Assembly: GCA_945883725.1 (NCBI GenBank)
Contig: CAMCXZ010000002.1
Coordinates: 43,540 to 107,539, forward strand
From: Bifidobacterium breve
GTDB taxonomy: Bacteria; Actinomycetota; Actinomycetes; Nanopelagicales; Nanopelagicaceae
DNA length: 64,000 nucleotides
Reading direction: 5' to 3'
Shown here piece after piece: positions 1 through 9,199 of the stretch (positions are counted from its first letter, which is position 1; each line of letters opens with the position of its first letter). Under the pieces are notes generated by a model. It did not search any database. It worked only from the letters and a program-made list of their open reading frames with translations, and was not told the origin of the DNA. Position numbers and translations under genes: made by a program.

Positions 1-2
1 GT

Positions 3-152
3 GGAGTTTCGGTAGGTACTGCCTCTTTTGGAAATCCAACTGCGATTGTTAAAATTCAAAACGAGTTGCGTCAGATTTTGACAGTTAAAGGTTTTAGCTC
101 GCTTCGGGAAGCTGTTGGGTTCGCGCATCGACCAGAAAACAGTGTCCGATGA
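3..152 (+). CDS. pyrD: Dihydroorotate dehydrogenase, C-terminal end (partial)
   Basis: Only the last 49 codons lie in the window; the gene starts beyond the left edge. The reading frame gives GVSVGTASFGNPTA followed by a helical tail ending FAHRPENSVR. This matches the end of the class 1 PyrD TIM barrel, where the last strand (GTA-F-NP) helps hold FMN phosphate. PyrD makes orotate in pyrimidine synthesis. Its TGA stop overlaps the ATG of pyrF (ATGA), so the two are translationally coupled in a pyr operon. The subtype cannot be fixed from the tail alone. Confidence 0.8.
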   Translation, partial: GVSVGTASFGNPTAIVKIQNELRQILTVKGFSSLREAVGFAHRPENSVR

Positions 153-856
153 AAGCACCAATTATTTTAGCTACCGACACTTCGGATCTAGAGGTAGCAA
201 AACAATGGGCGAGATTGATAGCTCCACACATAACTGGAATTAAGTTAGGTCTTGAATTCTTTTTAAATTTCGGTGCCGAAGGGGTACGAGCAGTCTGCGC
301 AGATCATGAGCTAGATCTTTTTCTCGATCTCAAACTGCATGACATCCCAAATACCGTAGGTCAAGCAGCAGCTGCAGTTTCAGATTTGAAGCCCCGCTTC
401 TTAACGGTCCATGCCTCAGGTGGGCAAGCGATGATTGCAGCGGCCGCAAAGGAGCTTGCTTCAAGTGAAGTAACTGCGGTAACAATTCTGACGAGTTTGG
501 GCGAGTCAGATTTAATTGAGATTGGTTATCGCAGTAACGCCCTAGAAAGCGCAGTTGGTTTGGCAAAATTGGCAATATCCGCCGGTGCTAAGGCGATCGT
601 ATGTTCGCCGATGGAGGTCGCAGCTATTCGCGCCGCAATTGGTAACCAACCAGCAATCATCACGCCAGGTGTTCGCCCAATTGATGCCAGCGCACCACTT
701 GATGATCAAGTTCGTACTATGACCCCATTGGCCGCAATGGAGGCAGGCGCAAGTTATGTGGTTATTGGTCGACCTATCACGCGATTCTGGAGTCAAGGTG
801 AAGCCGCGTTTAGCGCAAACTTGGCGCAGATTTGTGAACCGCTCTTAGCCCGATAG
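149..856 (+). CDS. pyrF: Orotidine 5'-phosphate decarboxylase
   Basis: This 235-residue cytosolic enzyme decarboxylates OMP to UMP, the last step of de novo UMP synthesis. The catalytic D-x-K-x-x-D set is visible as D60, K62 and D65 in DLKLHDIPNT. The phosphate-binding end is PGVRP near 176 and VVIGRPIT near 205. Length and motifs fit the short PyrF subfamily of Gram-positive bacteria. The start ATG overlaps the pyrD stop, and fused mihF-gmk follows 9 bp downstream, the usual actinobacterial order. Confidence 0.96.
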   Translation: MKAPIILATDTSDLEVAKQWARLIAPHITGIKLGLEFFLNFGAEGVRAVCADHELDLFLDLKLHDIPNTVGQAAAAVSDLKPRFLTVHASGGQAMIAAAAKELASSEVTAVTILTSLGESDLIEIGYRSNALESAVGLAKLAISAGAKAIVCSPMEVAAIRAAIGNQPAIITPGVRPIDASAPLDDQVRTMTPLAAMEAGASYVVIGRPITRFWSQGEAAFSANLAQICEPLLAR

Positions 857-865
857 ATTTACCCC

Positions 866-1732
866 ATGCAACCTCCGAAACTCACGCCAGAAGATCGCGC
901 GCGAGCTCTGGCAAAGGCGGCTGCTTCACGTAAGCGGCGAGCTGAGGTAAAGGCACAGATTAAAAGTACTGAGTATTCGCTAAGCCAAGTTTTCGAACTG
1001 AGCAAAACTGACGAAGCGGTTGCGAAAATGAGAGTGTTCGAACTTCTAGAATCAATCTCGGGTGTTGGAAAAGTAAGAGCCCGTTCGGTAATGGAACGAT
1101 TAAATATTTCACCAACCCGACGTATTCAGGGCTTAGGTGCGAAACAACTCCCTGCGCTGCTAGCAGAGTTTGCCAGTCCCACGCTGATCGAACGCGGAAA
1201 GTTATTGGTCCTATCTGGACCAGGGGGAGTCGGTAAAAGTACCGTTGCTAAAGAACTTCGCAAAGAAGCAAATTTCTACGTTTCCGTAAGTGCGACAACC
1301 AGAGTGCCTCGCCATAATGAACACGATGGAATCGATTATTTCTTTATTACAGATGCCGAGTTTGAATCGCGTAAAGCGGCTGGTGATTTTTTAGAGTGGG
1401 CCGAATTTGCAGGGGCAAGGTATGCAACTCCGAAAGCACAAGTAGAGGATGCGTTAACAAGAGGCAAAAACGTACTTTTGGAGATAGATATCGCTGGCGC
1501 TGAGCAAGTGCGAAAGGTCAGTACCGAAGCGATTCTGGTGTTTTTGGAGCCACCTTCATGGGAAGAGCTAGTAACGCGACTTGAGGCTCGAGGAACTGAC
1601 TCAACGGAACGCAGGGCACAACGCCTTGAATTGGCGCAGGAAGAACTCGCTCACGCCCCTAATTTCGACCATCGCATCGTAAATCACTCGGTAACCCAGG
1701 TTCTTCGTGAACTGGTATCCTTGGCCTCTTGA
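866..1732 (+). CDS. gmk: Fused actinobacterial integration host factor and guanylate kinase
   Basis: Residues 1-103 form a complete mIHF-like domain: a basic N-terminal helix rich in Arg, Lys and Ala, then a helix-two-turn-helix with SGVGKVRA near 65-72. Residues about 108-288 form guanylate kinase, with P-loop GPGGVGKST at 118-126 (most relatives have Ser where G120 stands), TTRVPR for GMP binding, and the YFF and FLEWAEF motifs. mIHF is a nucleoid protein; Gmk converts GMP to GDP. In most actinobacteria these are two adjacent genes. Here one frame runs through with no stop and no good internal start with a ribosome binding site at the join. What the fusion does is not known to me. Confidence 0.93.
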   Translation: MQPPKLTPEDRARALAKAAASRKRRAEVKAQIKSTEYSLSQVFELSKTDEAVAKMRVFELLESISGVGKVRARSVMERLNISPTRRIQGLGAKQLPALLAEFASPTLIERGKLLVLSGPGGVGKSTVAKELRKEANFYVSVSATTRVPRHNEHDGIDYFFITDAEFESRKAAGDFLEWAEFAGARYATPKAQVEDALTRGKNVLLEIDIAGAEQVRKVSTEAILVFLEPPSWEELVTRLEARGTDSTERRAQRLELAQEELAHAPNFDHRIVNHSVTQVLRELVSLAS

Positions 1733-1784
1733 TCGAAGCAGATTTTTTCACACTTTTGAATGATCACTTGATACTGGAGGACAC

Positions 1785-2033
1785 ATGGACGGCATTACAA
1801 ATCCACCTATCGACGAACTTCTCGATAAGGCCGGCTCTAAGTACAGCTTGGTTCTCTACGCCGCAAAGCGCGCACGCCAGATCAACGCTTATTACTCACA
1901 ACTAGGTGAAGGTCTTCTTGAATATGTGGGTCCACTAGTTGAGACACACGTTCACGAGAAGCCACTTTCAATTGCACTTCGTGAGATCAATGAAGGTTTA
2001 TTGACTATCGAGAATCTCGAGCCAACTGCTTAA
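1785..2033 (+). CDS. rpoZ: RNA polymerase omega subunit
   Basis: An 82-residue protein of the omega family. It has the typical start ([30 protein letters not shown]), in which the conserved S-KY-LV--AAKRAR-I stretch packs against the beta' subunit and aids RNA polymerase assembly. A strong ribosome binding site, GGAGGA, sits six bases before the ATG. The C-terminal segment [11 protein letters not shown] is the family's second conserved block. It lies between gmk and coaBC, the standard actinobacterial neighbourhood. Confidence 0.95.
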   Translation: MDGITNPPIDELLDKAGSKYSLVLYAAKRARQINAYYSQLGEGLLEYVGPLVETHVHEKPLSIALREINEGLLTIENLEPTA

Positions 2034-2060
2034 TTTTTCCCAATAGGCGGGGTATTTGAA

Positions 2061-3245
2061 ATGCCGAAACGAATTAGCAAAGTAATTCTTGGCGTTGGTG
2101 GTGGAATAGCTGCCTATAAATCCTGCGATCTTCTGCGTCGAATGCAAGAACGAAGCTACGATGTCACAGTAGTGCCAACACCGTCAGCACTTAATTTTGT
2201 CGGAACTGCAACCTGGGAAGCACTCTCTGGCAAGAAGGTAACTACCCAAGTTTGGGAATCAGTTGATGAAGTTAGGCATGTAAAGCTTGCTGCTGAAAAT
2301 GACTTGATTCTTATTTCACCAGCAACAGCCGATTTGATTGCTCGTATTGCAATGGGTCGCGCTGATGATTTACTAACAAATCTCGTTCTCGCGAGTAACG
2401 CAATAAAAGTTCTGATCCCTGCAATGCATCCCAATATGTGGAATAACGCTGCAACTGTTGCCAACATCGCGTTATTGCAAGAGCGAGGTTTTAACGTGAT
2501 GCGGCCAGCGACCGGACGTCTAACCGGTGCCGACAGTGGCGTTGGGCGTCTGCCTGAAACATCCGAAATTCTTTCCTACTTGGCAACTGTGATCGCAGAT
2601 ACCCAAGATTTACTTGGCAAGCGAGTCTTGGTTACTGCCGGTGGAACTCGTGAACCAATTGATCCAGTGAGATATATCGGCAACCGCTCATCTGGAAAAC
2701 AAGGCTACGCAGTCGCACAGGCCGCACTTGCTCGCGGGGCCGATGTAACAATTTTGAGCGCAAATGTAAATCTGCCTGATCCAGTAGGGGCCACAGTAGT
2801 TAGAGTCGAGAGTGCGAAAGATTTGGGACTCGAGTTAGAGAGACATTTCCGAAATACTGATTTATTGGTGATGGCAGCAGCAGTAGCTGATGCTCGGCCC
2901 GCACAAGTAGGTGCTGAAAAGTTGAAGAAGGATTCATACCGCGAGATTTCTTTAGTCGAGAATCCTGATCTAGTTGCCCAAATTTCACAGCAAAAGCGCA
3001 AGCAAGTCATCGTTGGTTTTGCAGCTGAAACTTCGCTGAATATTGCTGAGGCTAATCGCAAGTTGGTTGCAAAAGGCTTGGATCTGATTTATCTAAATGA
3101 TGTCTCAACAGGTGAAATATTCGGTAGCGATTCAACCCAAGGTGTGTTTGTAACATCCGATGGCAAAGAGATACCAGTTAGTAAGAGTAATAAGGCGACA
3201 CTGGCAGGGCAATTACTCGATCTGGTCATTGATAAGTTAAGTTAG
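2061..3245 (+). CDS. coaBC: Bifunctional phosphopantothenoylcysteine decarboxylase/synthetase
   Basis: This 394-residue fusion catalyses two steps of coenzyme A synthesis. Residues 1-190 are the FMN-dependent decarboxylase CoaC, with [11 protein letters not shown] at the N-terminus and PAMHPNMW near 121. Residues 190-394 are the CTP-dependent synthetase CoaB, with [23 protein letters not shown] and a Rossmann-like core containing AAAVAD. A GGCGGGG ribosome binding site precedes the ATG. Only 4 bp separate it from metK, suggesting one transcript with rpoZ and metK. Confidence 0.95.
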   Translation: MPKRISKVILGVGGGIAAYKSCDLLRRMQERSYDVTVVPTPSALNFVGTATWEALSGKKVTTQVWESVDEVRHVKLAAENDLILISPATADLIARIAMGRADDLLTNLVLASNAIKVLIPAMHPNMWNNAATVANIALLQERGFNVMRPATGRLTGADSGVGRLPETSEILSYLATVIADTQDLLGKRVLVTAGGTREPIDPVRYIGNRSSGKQGYAVAQAALARGADVTILSANVNLPDPVGATVVRVESAKDLGLELERHFRNTDLLVMAAAVADARPAQVGAEKLKKDSYREISLVENPDLVAQISQQKRKQVIVGFAAETSLNIAEANRKLVAKGLDLIYLNDVSTGEIFGSDSTQGVFVTSDGKEIPVSKSNKATLAGQLLDLVIDKLS

Positions 3246-3249
3246 CCCA

Positions 3250-4440
3250 ATGTCAAAGCGCCTATTTACTTCTGAATCCGTAACCGAAGGTCATCCAGAT
3301 AAGATCGCAGATCAAATCTCTGATGCCATCCTCGACTCATTGCTGAGCCAAGATTCTAAATCGCGCGTTGCGGTTGAAACCTTAATCACAACTGGTCAGG
3401 TACATGTCGCCGGTGAAGTGACCACAAATGGTTATGCCGATGTAATGAGCATCGTGCGCGACACCGTTTTGAATATCGGCTACGACTCATCAGATAAAGG
3501 TTTTGACGGAAATTCTTGCGGTGTTTCACTTTCGATCGGGCAGCAATCACAAGATATCGCCCAAGGCGTAGATGATGCTTACGAGAAAAGATTAGATTCT
3601 TCAGTTGATCCACTCGATTTGCAAGGTGCGGGCGATCAGGGCTTAATGTTTGGCTATGCCTGCGAAGACACTAAAGAATTGATGCCATTGCCTATCTCTT
3701 TAGCGCACAGATTAGCTCAGCGATTATCTGCAGTTCGTAAATCTGGCGAGTTAGCATATTTGCGCCCAGATGGAAAAACTCAAGTAACCATTGAATACGA
3801 TGGCGATAGGGCGATCGCGCTAAATACGATTGTTATCTCTTCTCAACATAGCGCTGATGTCGATGTGGCCAAGAAGTTGACGCCGGAGATTATTGATTTA
3901 GTAATCAATCCAGTTCTTGCCGATGTTGATTTGCCTAGGTCCGATCTGCGCACGCTGATTAACCCAACTGGCCGTTTCGTAATCGGCGGCCCTATGGGAG
4001 ATGCTGGTTTAACCGGTCGCAAAATCATCGTTGATACGTATGGCGGCATGGCTCGTCATGGCGGCGGCGCATTTAGCGGAAAAGATCCATCGAAGGTGGA
4101 CCGCTCTGCGGCATATGCGATGCGTTGGGTCGCAAAAAATATTGTGGCAGCAGGTCTTGCTTCACGATGTGAGGTTCAGGTGGCCTATGCCATTGGAAAA
4201 GCACAACCAGTAGGTCTTTTCATTGAAACTTTTGGTACTGAAAAGGTGCCAGTTTCTAGAATTCAAGACGCAGTTCTTTCGGTATTTGATCTACGCCCAG
4301 CTGCGATCATTCGTGATCTCGATCTATTGCGTCCTATCTATTCGCTCACCAGCTCCTACGGACACTTTGGTCGCGAGCTCGCCGAATTCACGTGGGAAAA
4401 GACTGATCGCGCAGCTGCTCTACAAGCCGCAATCAAGTAG
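3250..4440 (+). CDS. metK: S-adenosylmethionine synthetase
   Basis: A 396-residue enzyme forming SAM from methionine and ATP. Diagnostic motifs are [18 protein letters not shown] at the N-terminus (ATP binding), [12 protein letters not shown] near 117-128 (methionine binding) and [16 protein letters not shown] near 273-288 (the P-loop-like hallmark). The sequence is full length, ending in the expected WE---RAAALQ helix. SAM from this enzyme would feed the methyltransferases rsmB, trmI and tlyA in this window; metH at 25595 makes its methionine. Confidence 0.97.
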   Translation: MSKRLFTSESVTEGHPDKIADQISDAILDSLLSQDSKSRVAVETLITTGQVHVAGEVTTNGYADVMSIVRDTVLNIGYDSSDKGFDGNSCGVSLSIGQQSQDIAQGVDDAYEKRLDSSVDPLDLQGAGDQGLMFGYACEDTKELMPLPISLAHRLAQRLSAVRKSGELAYLRPDGKTQVTIEYDGDRAIALNTIVISSQHSADVDVAKKLTPEIIDLVINPVLADVDLPRSDLRTLINPTGRFVIGGPMGDAGLTGRKIIVDTYGGMARHGGGAFSGKDPSKVDRSAAYAMRWVAKNIVAAGLASRCEVQVAYAIGKAQPVGLFIETFGTEKVPVSRIQDAVLSVFDLRPAAIIRDLDLLRPIYSLTSSYGHFGRELAEFTWEKTDRAAALQAAIK

Positions 4441-4465
4441 AGGCCCCGGTACAACTTTCATCTCA

Positions 4466-4471
4466 TAGACT
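4466..4471 (+). promoter_or_regulatory. -10 hexamer before priA (leaderless type)
   Basis: TAGACT lies exactly six bases before the priA ATG at 4478, and no ribosome binding site is present between metK and priA. The spacing would place the transcript start on or next to the A of the ATG. Confidence 0.4.
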
Positions 4472-4477
4472 TAAAGC

Positions 4478-6349
4478 ATGCTGCGCCCGTTAAAACTCAA
4501 AATCCAACGAGCTCCGCAGCCGGCTGGACCACCGGCAAGTGATTTACCGGTTGCCTCAGTTTGGGTTGATACTGGAATCCCGACTTTAACGGAGCCTTTC
4601 TCTTACCTGATTCCAGAGAAACTAAGTTTGCAAATCAGGATTGGTTCACGCGTCCAAGTGCCTTTTAAGGATAAGCATCTTGAAGGAATTGTTATTAACC
4701 GCACCTCTTTAACAGATGATGCCCGAGAGCTGAAATCGATCTATAAATTACTGGGGGAGTTTCCTGTTGCAAGTGGTGAGACACTTGAATTGATTTCATT
4801 GACCGCCAGTTATTGGGGCGGTTCACCATATGATGTAATCAGAAGCGCAATACCGCCTCGTGTAGCAAGTTCTGAAAAAGGCCTAGCGGCAAACGTTGCA
4901 CCTGCGATCTCTAACTCAGAATCTACTGCTACCTTCCATTTACTGCCACCAAAGTTGGATCCTATTTCTGCTCTGATTTCTTTAATCGGAACTAGCAAGG
5001 TCATCGGCACAAAGTTAGTAATTGTGCCTACTGCTCGCGATTTGAATCGGTTAACTGCGGCTCTCGCTAATTCGGCCATTGAGTTCACCTCATTGGACTC
5101 AAATTTGCCCCGGGCCGATCGGTATCGCAATTTTCTTGCTGTGTCTCTTGGTGGCACCAAGTTAGTAGTCGGAATGCGTGCTGCCATATTTGCGCCAATT
5201 CCCGATCTCACTGAAATCTACCTTCATCAAGAAAATAGCGAGCATTACTACGAACGTAGAACTCCATATTGGAATACTCGTGAAGTTGCCTGGATACGCT
5301 CAAAGATTTCCAATTTAGATCTCCATTTAACTGGCTACGTCCCCAGCTTGGATGTTGCGATAGATATTGATAAGAAGGAAATTTTGTATCAGGCGGCGCG
5401 AGCTAAGATTTCAGTTGTTGCTCAGGCTAGTAGTAACGGTGAATTGATTCCGAGCAAGATTTATCAACAAGTTCGAAAAGCAATTGCGACTGGTCCAGTT
5501 CTTTTCTTGGTTCCGGCAAAAGGTTACGCGACTGCTATTAGTTGTGCTAAATGTCGCAATATTGCTTTGTGCGAATGTGGCGGCAAGTTAAGCAAAAGTA
5601 GCGCCAAAAGTGACCCAGCCTGTGTCATATGTAGTAAGAAATATCAAAACTGGAAATGTGGTTGGTGTGGTGAGGCAAGAGTTTTCCTTACCAGCCGCGG
5701 TATCGAGCGATTTGCCGAAGAGATAGGAAGATCTTTCCCAAATCAAATCGTAATTCAATCTACGGCAGGTGATCCACGAGATTCGGTGAGTGCTGAACCA
5801 GCGCTGGTAATATCAACTCCAGGTGTTGAACCAATTGCTGAGAAGGGTTACTCCGCTGTCGTTATCCTGCAAGTTGATCGCTTCTTAAGTTCAACCTCTT
5901 CAAACGGTGTCGAATCTGCGTACTCTAATTTCTTTGCCGCAAGCGCCTTAGTTGGCGACACTGGGGTTGTTGCGTTGGTTCATGATGACGGAGCGCCAAT
6001 TACTAGTGCGCTAACGACCTGGAATCCGGCTACGATTTCTAAACGAGAGATTGAGCAACGGATTTCGCTTCAACTTCCACCAATATCTGGCGCTGTACTT
6101 GTTCTGGCCGATTCGGCGGAACTCGTAAGACTCAAGAGTGCGTTAGAGAGTGCCAAAGAAGAAAGCAGGGCACCTAAAACGCTTCGAGTTTATGGGCCAA
6201 CAGCAGGTGAAGGTGCAAAGCTCACACTCTTGGTAGATCCAATCGAGCAGTTGGAAATCGTTTCGTTATTACGTGAGATCAATAAACGACGAGCCATCTC
6301 AAAGAAGCCATTGCTGGCATATCGCGTCAATCCATACTCGCTCGATTAA
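4478..6349 (+). CDS. priA: Primosomal protein N' (PriA), probably without helicase activity
   Basis: This 623-residue PriA has the N-terminal DNA-binding domain (VWVDTGIPTLTEPFSYLIP), the region where the helicase core should be, and the C-terminal domain. Zinc ligands are intact: CAKC, CECGG, CVIC and CGWCG between about 355 and 400. No GxGKT/S Walker A and no DEEH box can be found; the corresponding segment reads SKVIGTKLVIVPTARD. Loss of the ATPase motifs is typical of actinobacterial PriA, so it may act only in loading during replication restart. Confidence 0.87.
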   Translation: MLRPLKLKIQRAPQPAGPPASDLPVASVWVDTGIPTLTEPFSYLIPEKLSLQIRIGSRVQVPFKDKHLEGIVINRTSLTDDARELKSIYKLLGEFPVASGETLELISLTASYWGGSPYDVIRSAIPPRVASSEKGLAANVAPAISNSESTATFHLLPPKLDPISALISLIGTSKVIGTKLVIVPTARDLNRLTAALANSAIEFTSLDSNLPRADRYRNFLAVSLGGTKLVVGMRAAIFAPIPDLTEIYLHQENSEHYYERRTPYWNTREVAWIRSKISNLDLHLTGYVPSLDVAIDIDKKEILYQAARAKISVVAQASSNGELIPSKIYQQVRKAIATGPVLFLVPAKGYATAISCAKCRNIALCECGGKLSKSSAKSDPACVICSKKYQNWKCGWCGEARVFLTSRGIERFAEEIGRSFPNQIVIQSTAGDPRDSVSAEPALVISTPGVEPIAEKGYSAVVILQVDRFLSSTSSNGVESAYSNFFAASALVGDTGVVALVHDDGAPITSALTTWNPATISKREIEQRISLQLPPISGAVLVLADSAELVRLKSALESAKEESRAPKTLRVYGPTAGEGAKLTLLVDPIEQLEIVSLLREINKRRAISKKPLLAYRVNPYSLD

Positions 6350-6363
6350 GTCCACGCTGTTGA

Positions 6364-6369
6364 TAGGAT
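6364..6369 (+). promoter_or_regulatory. -10 hexamer before def (leaderless type)
   Basis: TAGGAT is followed by seven bases (TGCGCCC) and the def ATG at 6377. No purine-rich ribosome binding site is present. It would start a def-fmt-rsmB transcript. Confidence 0.45.
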
Positions 6370-6376
6370 TGCGCCC

Positions 6377-6937
6377 ATGTCGATTCAACCAATCCGCCTT
6401 TTCGGAGACCCAGTGCTGGTTACTCCAGCGGCGAGTGTGGTCGACTTTGATAAAGAACTCCGAAATCTCGTTGCCGACTTAACCGAGACGATGATTGAAG
6501 CCCCAGGGGCTGGTTTAGCCGCACCACAAATCGGAGTATCGCTACGTGTCTTCGTCTGGGATGTTGATGACGAACTTGGGCATCTAATTAATCCGACGTT
6601 AGATTTAAGCGACGAGCTACAAGATGGCGAAGAAGGATGCTTAAGTTTCCCTGATTTACGTTACCCAACGCCGCGTGCGATGCGAGTCGTTGCCAAAGGT
6701 TTTAATATGTATGGAGATCCAATCAGAGTTGAAGGAAGCGAACTGCTCGCACGAGCAATCCAGCATGAGACTGACCATTTAGATGGCATTGTCTTTATTG
6801 ACCGGTTAACAACTGCTGATCGTAAGCTGGCAATGAAAGAGATTCGTGAATCAGAATGGTTTGGTTCCGCGATTGCCAACGGCACTTCACCAGTAATTAA
6901 GGTATCTCCGCATTTCACCAATGGTTTAGGAAACTAG
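6377..6937 (+). CDS. def: Peptide deformylase
   Basis: A 186-residue metalloenzyme that removes the formyl group from new proteins. All three active-site motifs are present: GAGLAAPQIG at 44-53, EEGCLS with metal ligand C88, and QHETDHLDG with ligands H130 and H134 and catalytic E131. It is followed directly by fmt, whose GTG shares the last base of the def stop. Attachment and removal of the formyl group are thus co-expressed. Confidence 0.96.
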   Translation: MSIQPIRLFGDPVLVTPAASVVDFDKELRNLVADLTETMIEAPGAGLAAPQIGVSLRVFVWDVDDELGHLINPTLDLSDELQDGEEGCLSFPDLRYPTPRAMRVVAKGFNMYGDPIRVEGSELLARAIQHETDHLDGIVFIDRLTTADRKLAMKEIRESEWFGSAIANGTSPVIKVSPHFTNGLGN

Positions 6938-7842
6938 TGAAGATTGCGGTTGCCGCGTCGCCTGAAGTTGCTATCCCGACTTTAGAATATTTGCTCGCAT
7001 CTGATCATGAACTAGCACTCATCATTTCTCGCCCCGATAGCCAAGTTGGTAGGGGTCGCGAACTCACGCCAACCGCAGTTTCAAAGTGGGCAACCGCCAA
7101 CGGCATTGAACTTTATTGCCCCAATAAGGCAGTCGATTTTGATGATCGGCTTAAGAGTTTCGATCTGGTGGTAACGATCGGGTATGGCGTTTTGTTGCCT
7201 GAATACATTCTCAACCAACCAAAGCACGGCTTCATAAATCTGCATTTCTCGCTTCTACCAAAATTGCGAGGTGCCGCCCCTGCTCAACGCGCCATCATCG
7301 ATGGCCTTACGGAAACAGGTATTACTGTTTTCCAACTTGATGCAGGCATGGATGCTGGTCCGATCTATCTACAAACAAAACATCCGATTAAGCCAAACAC
7401 AACGGCTGGCGAACTACTTACTGAACTAGCGCAATTAGGGCCAAGTGCGATTGAGCAAACTCTTTACGCAATCGAAAACGGCATTCAACCTGTCTTGCAA
7501 GATCACTCACTGGCCACCAGTGCTGCCAAATTGGATAAGGCTGAGGCTCAAATTCATTGGTCTAGCTCCGCTGCAGAGATTGTGAATAAGATTTTGGGTT
7601 TCGCGCCTAATCCTGGAGCAACAGCAAAGTTCCGAGGTGAAGCTCTTCGGATAACCAGGGCGAAAGGCAGCGATCAGTCACTGCCGGTTGGAGAAATTAC
7701 TTCAGCAAACGGTTCGGTTTTTGTGGGAACTTCTACAACTGCGGTTGAACTTCTTGAAGTAACTCCGGCTGGCAAGAAATCCATGTCGGCTGCGGCATGG
7801 GCAAATGGCGCTCGTTTTTCCGCTGGGGAAACCATTGAATAA
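6937..7842 (+). CDS. fmt: Methionyl-tRNA formyltransferase
   Basis: A 301-residue enzyme that formylates initiator Met-tRNA using 10-formyltetrahydrofolate. The start is GTG, overlapping the def stop by one base. Visible motifs are the catalytic INLHFSLLPKLRGAAP block and the GMDAGPI loop carrying the catalytic Asp. The C-terminal OB-like tRNA-binding domain covers about residues 205-301. The gene overlaps the likely start of rsmB. Confidence 0.95.
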   Translation: MKIAVAASPEVAIPTLEYLLASDHELALIISRPDSQVGRGRELTPTAVSKWATANGIELYCPNKAVDFDDRLKSFDLVVTIGYGVLLPEYILNQPKHGFINLHFSLLPKLRGAAPAQRAIIDGLTETGITVFQLDAGMDAGPIYLQTKHPIKPNTTAGELLTELAQLGPSAIEQTLYAIENGIQPVLQDHSLATSAAKLDKAEAQIHWSSSAAEIVNKILGFAPNPGATAKFRGEALRITRAKGSDQSLPVGEITSANGSVFVGTSTTAVELLEVTPAGKKSMSAAAWANGARFSAGETIE

Positions 7843-9190
7843 GCCGGTTCCGCGCACCTATAAGCGTGCAAATCCAGATGCGACTCGACTTCTGGTTTTC
7901 GATTTACTAACTGAAGTTAATCGCAGCGATGGTTACTCCAATCTACTTTTACCGCAAGCTCTAACTGCCAGCAAGTTCGATGACCGAGATAAGGCTTTTG
8001 CAACTGAACTTCTTTATGGGACTCTACGAATGCAAGGTCGTCATGATTGGATTTTGGCGCAAGTTTCTAATCGCTCCTGGGATCAAATAGATCCAGGTGT
8101 TATAGATGTTGGACGCATGGCGTTACAACAGATACATGAGATGCGCGTGCCAGATCATGCCGCCGTTTCTGCCTCAGTTGATATCGCTCGCAAAAGATTA
8201 GGCGAAGCCCAAGGTTCATTCCTAAACGCTTTACTTCGCGCTGTTTTGAAGGAATCACTCGAAGAGTGGTTGGCTCCTCTTGCCGATCTCAAAGATCCGA
8301 TCGAGCGACTTTCGATCAAATATTCCCATCCGCAATGGATCGTTTCAGCCTATTTTGATCTACTTAAAAGCGAAGCAGATGTGACAGCAGCTTTGATCGC
8401 AAACAACATTCCAGCGCAACCAACGTTAGTTTCCTGGCCTGGTCGTTCTACCCAATCTGAGTTAGTAGAACTTGGGGGAGTGCCCACGCAATATTCTCCA
8501 TATGGCGTTCGACTATCAGGCTCTCCTGGTGCGATACCCGCAATTAGAGAGCGACGCGCTGGCGTACAGGATGAAGGCTCTCAATTGGTTGCCGAAATAT
8601 TTGCTGCAGTTAGCAAGAACGCACATAGCTGGCTAGATCTTTGTGCCGGACCTGGCGGTAAAGCCGCACTCATTTCAAGCATTGCTGCACTTGGTGATCA
8701 CACATTCACGGCTAATGAAATTTCTGAACCTCGAGCAAATTTAGTTTCGCAAGTAGTCGAGTTTGGCCAAGTATTAGTTGGTGATGGTCGGCAAATCGAT
8801 AACACTGGTCGCACTTTTGATGCCATCTTGGCAGATGTGCCATGTACTGGGCTCGGCGCTCTTAGGCGTCGACCTGAAGTTCGCTGGCGACGAACCCTTG
8901 CCGACCTGCGAACTCTTACTGATCTACAAATTGAGTTAAGTGATGCTGCGATTGCAGTTTTAAATCCAAACGGTTTTTTTGCATACGTCACTTGTTCGCC
9001 TCATCTAGCTGAAACGAAGTTCCAAGTTTCGGCTATTTTGAAAAAACATCCGGAACTCATAAAAGTAGATCTCCGGCCGTATTTCCCAAGTGGATTAATA
9101 AGTGCAATTGATGATGGTTCGCTTTTGCTTTGGCCGCAAATTCATAACACGGATGCAATGTTCATGACTATCTTTCAAAAGACGGGTTAG
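7835..9190 (+). CDS. rsmB: 16S rRNA (cytosine-967-C5)-methyltransferase
   Basis: The protein has an N-terminal NusB-like RNA-binding domain (about 1-140) and a C-terminal SAM-dependent methyltransferase domain. Motifs are the SAM loop DLCAGPGGKA, DVPCTGLGALRRRPEVRWRR with its catalytic Cys, and YVTCSPH with the second Cys. I favour the TTG at 7835, which overlaps the fmt stop and has GGGGAA five bases upstream, giving 451 residues. An in-frame ATG at 7805, further inside fmt, would add ten residues and cannot be excluded. Its TAG stop lies inside the candidate rpe promoter. Confidence 0.9.
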   Translation: MNKPVPRTYKRANPDATRLLVFDLLTEVNRSDGYSNLLLPQALTASKFDDRDKAFATELLYGTLRMQGRHDWILAQVSNRSWDQIDPGVIDVGRMALQQIHEMRVPDHAAVSASVDIARKRLGEAQGSFLNALLRAVLKESLEEWLAPLADLKDPIERLSIKYSHPQWIVSAYFDLLKSEADVTAALIANNIPAQPTLVSWPGRSTQSELVELGGVPTQYSPYGVRLSGSPGAIPAIRERRAGVQDEGSQLVAEIFAAVSKNAHSWLDLCAGPGGKAALISSIAALGDHTFTANEISEPRANLVSQVVEFGQVLVGDGRQIDNTGRTFDAILADVPCTGLGALRRRPEVRWRRTLADLRTLTDLQIELSDAAIAVLNPNGFFAYVTCSPHLAETKFQVSAILKKHPELIKVDLRPYFPSGLISAIDDGSLLLWPQIHNTDAMFMTIFQKTG

Positions 9191-9193
9191 GCT
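9188..9193 (+). promoter_or_regulatory. -10 hexamer before rpe, built on the rsmB stop codon
   Basis: TAGGCT begins with the TAG stop of rsmB and lies six bases before the rpe ATG at 9200. No ribosome binding site is visible. Confidence 0.4.
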
Positions 9194-9199
9194 TGATTC

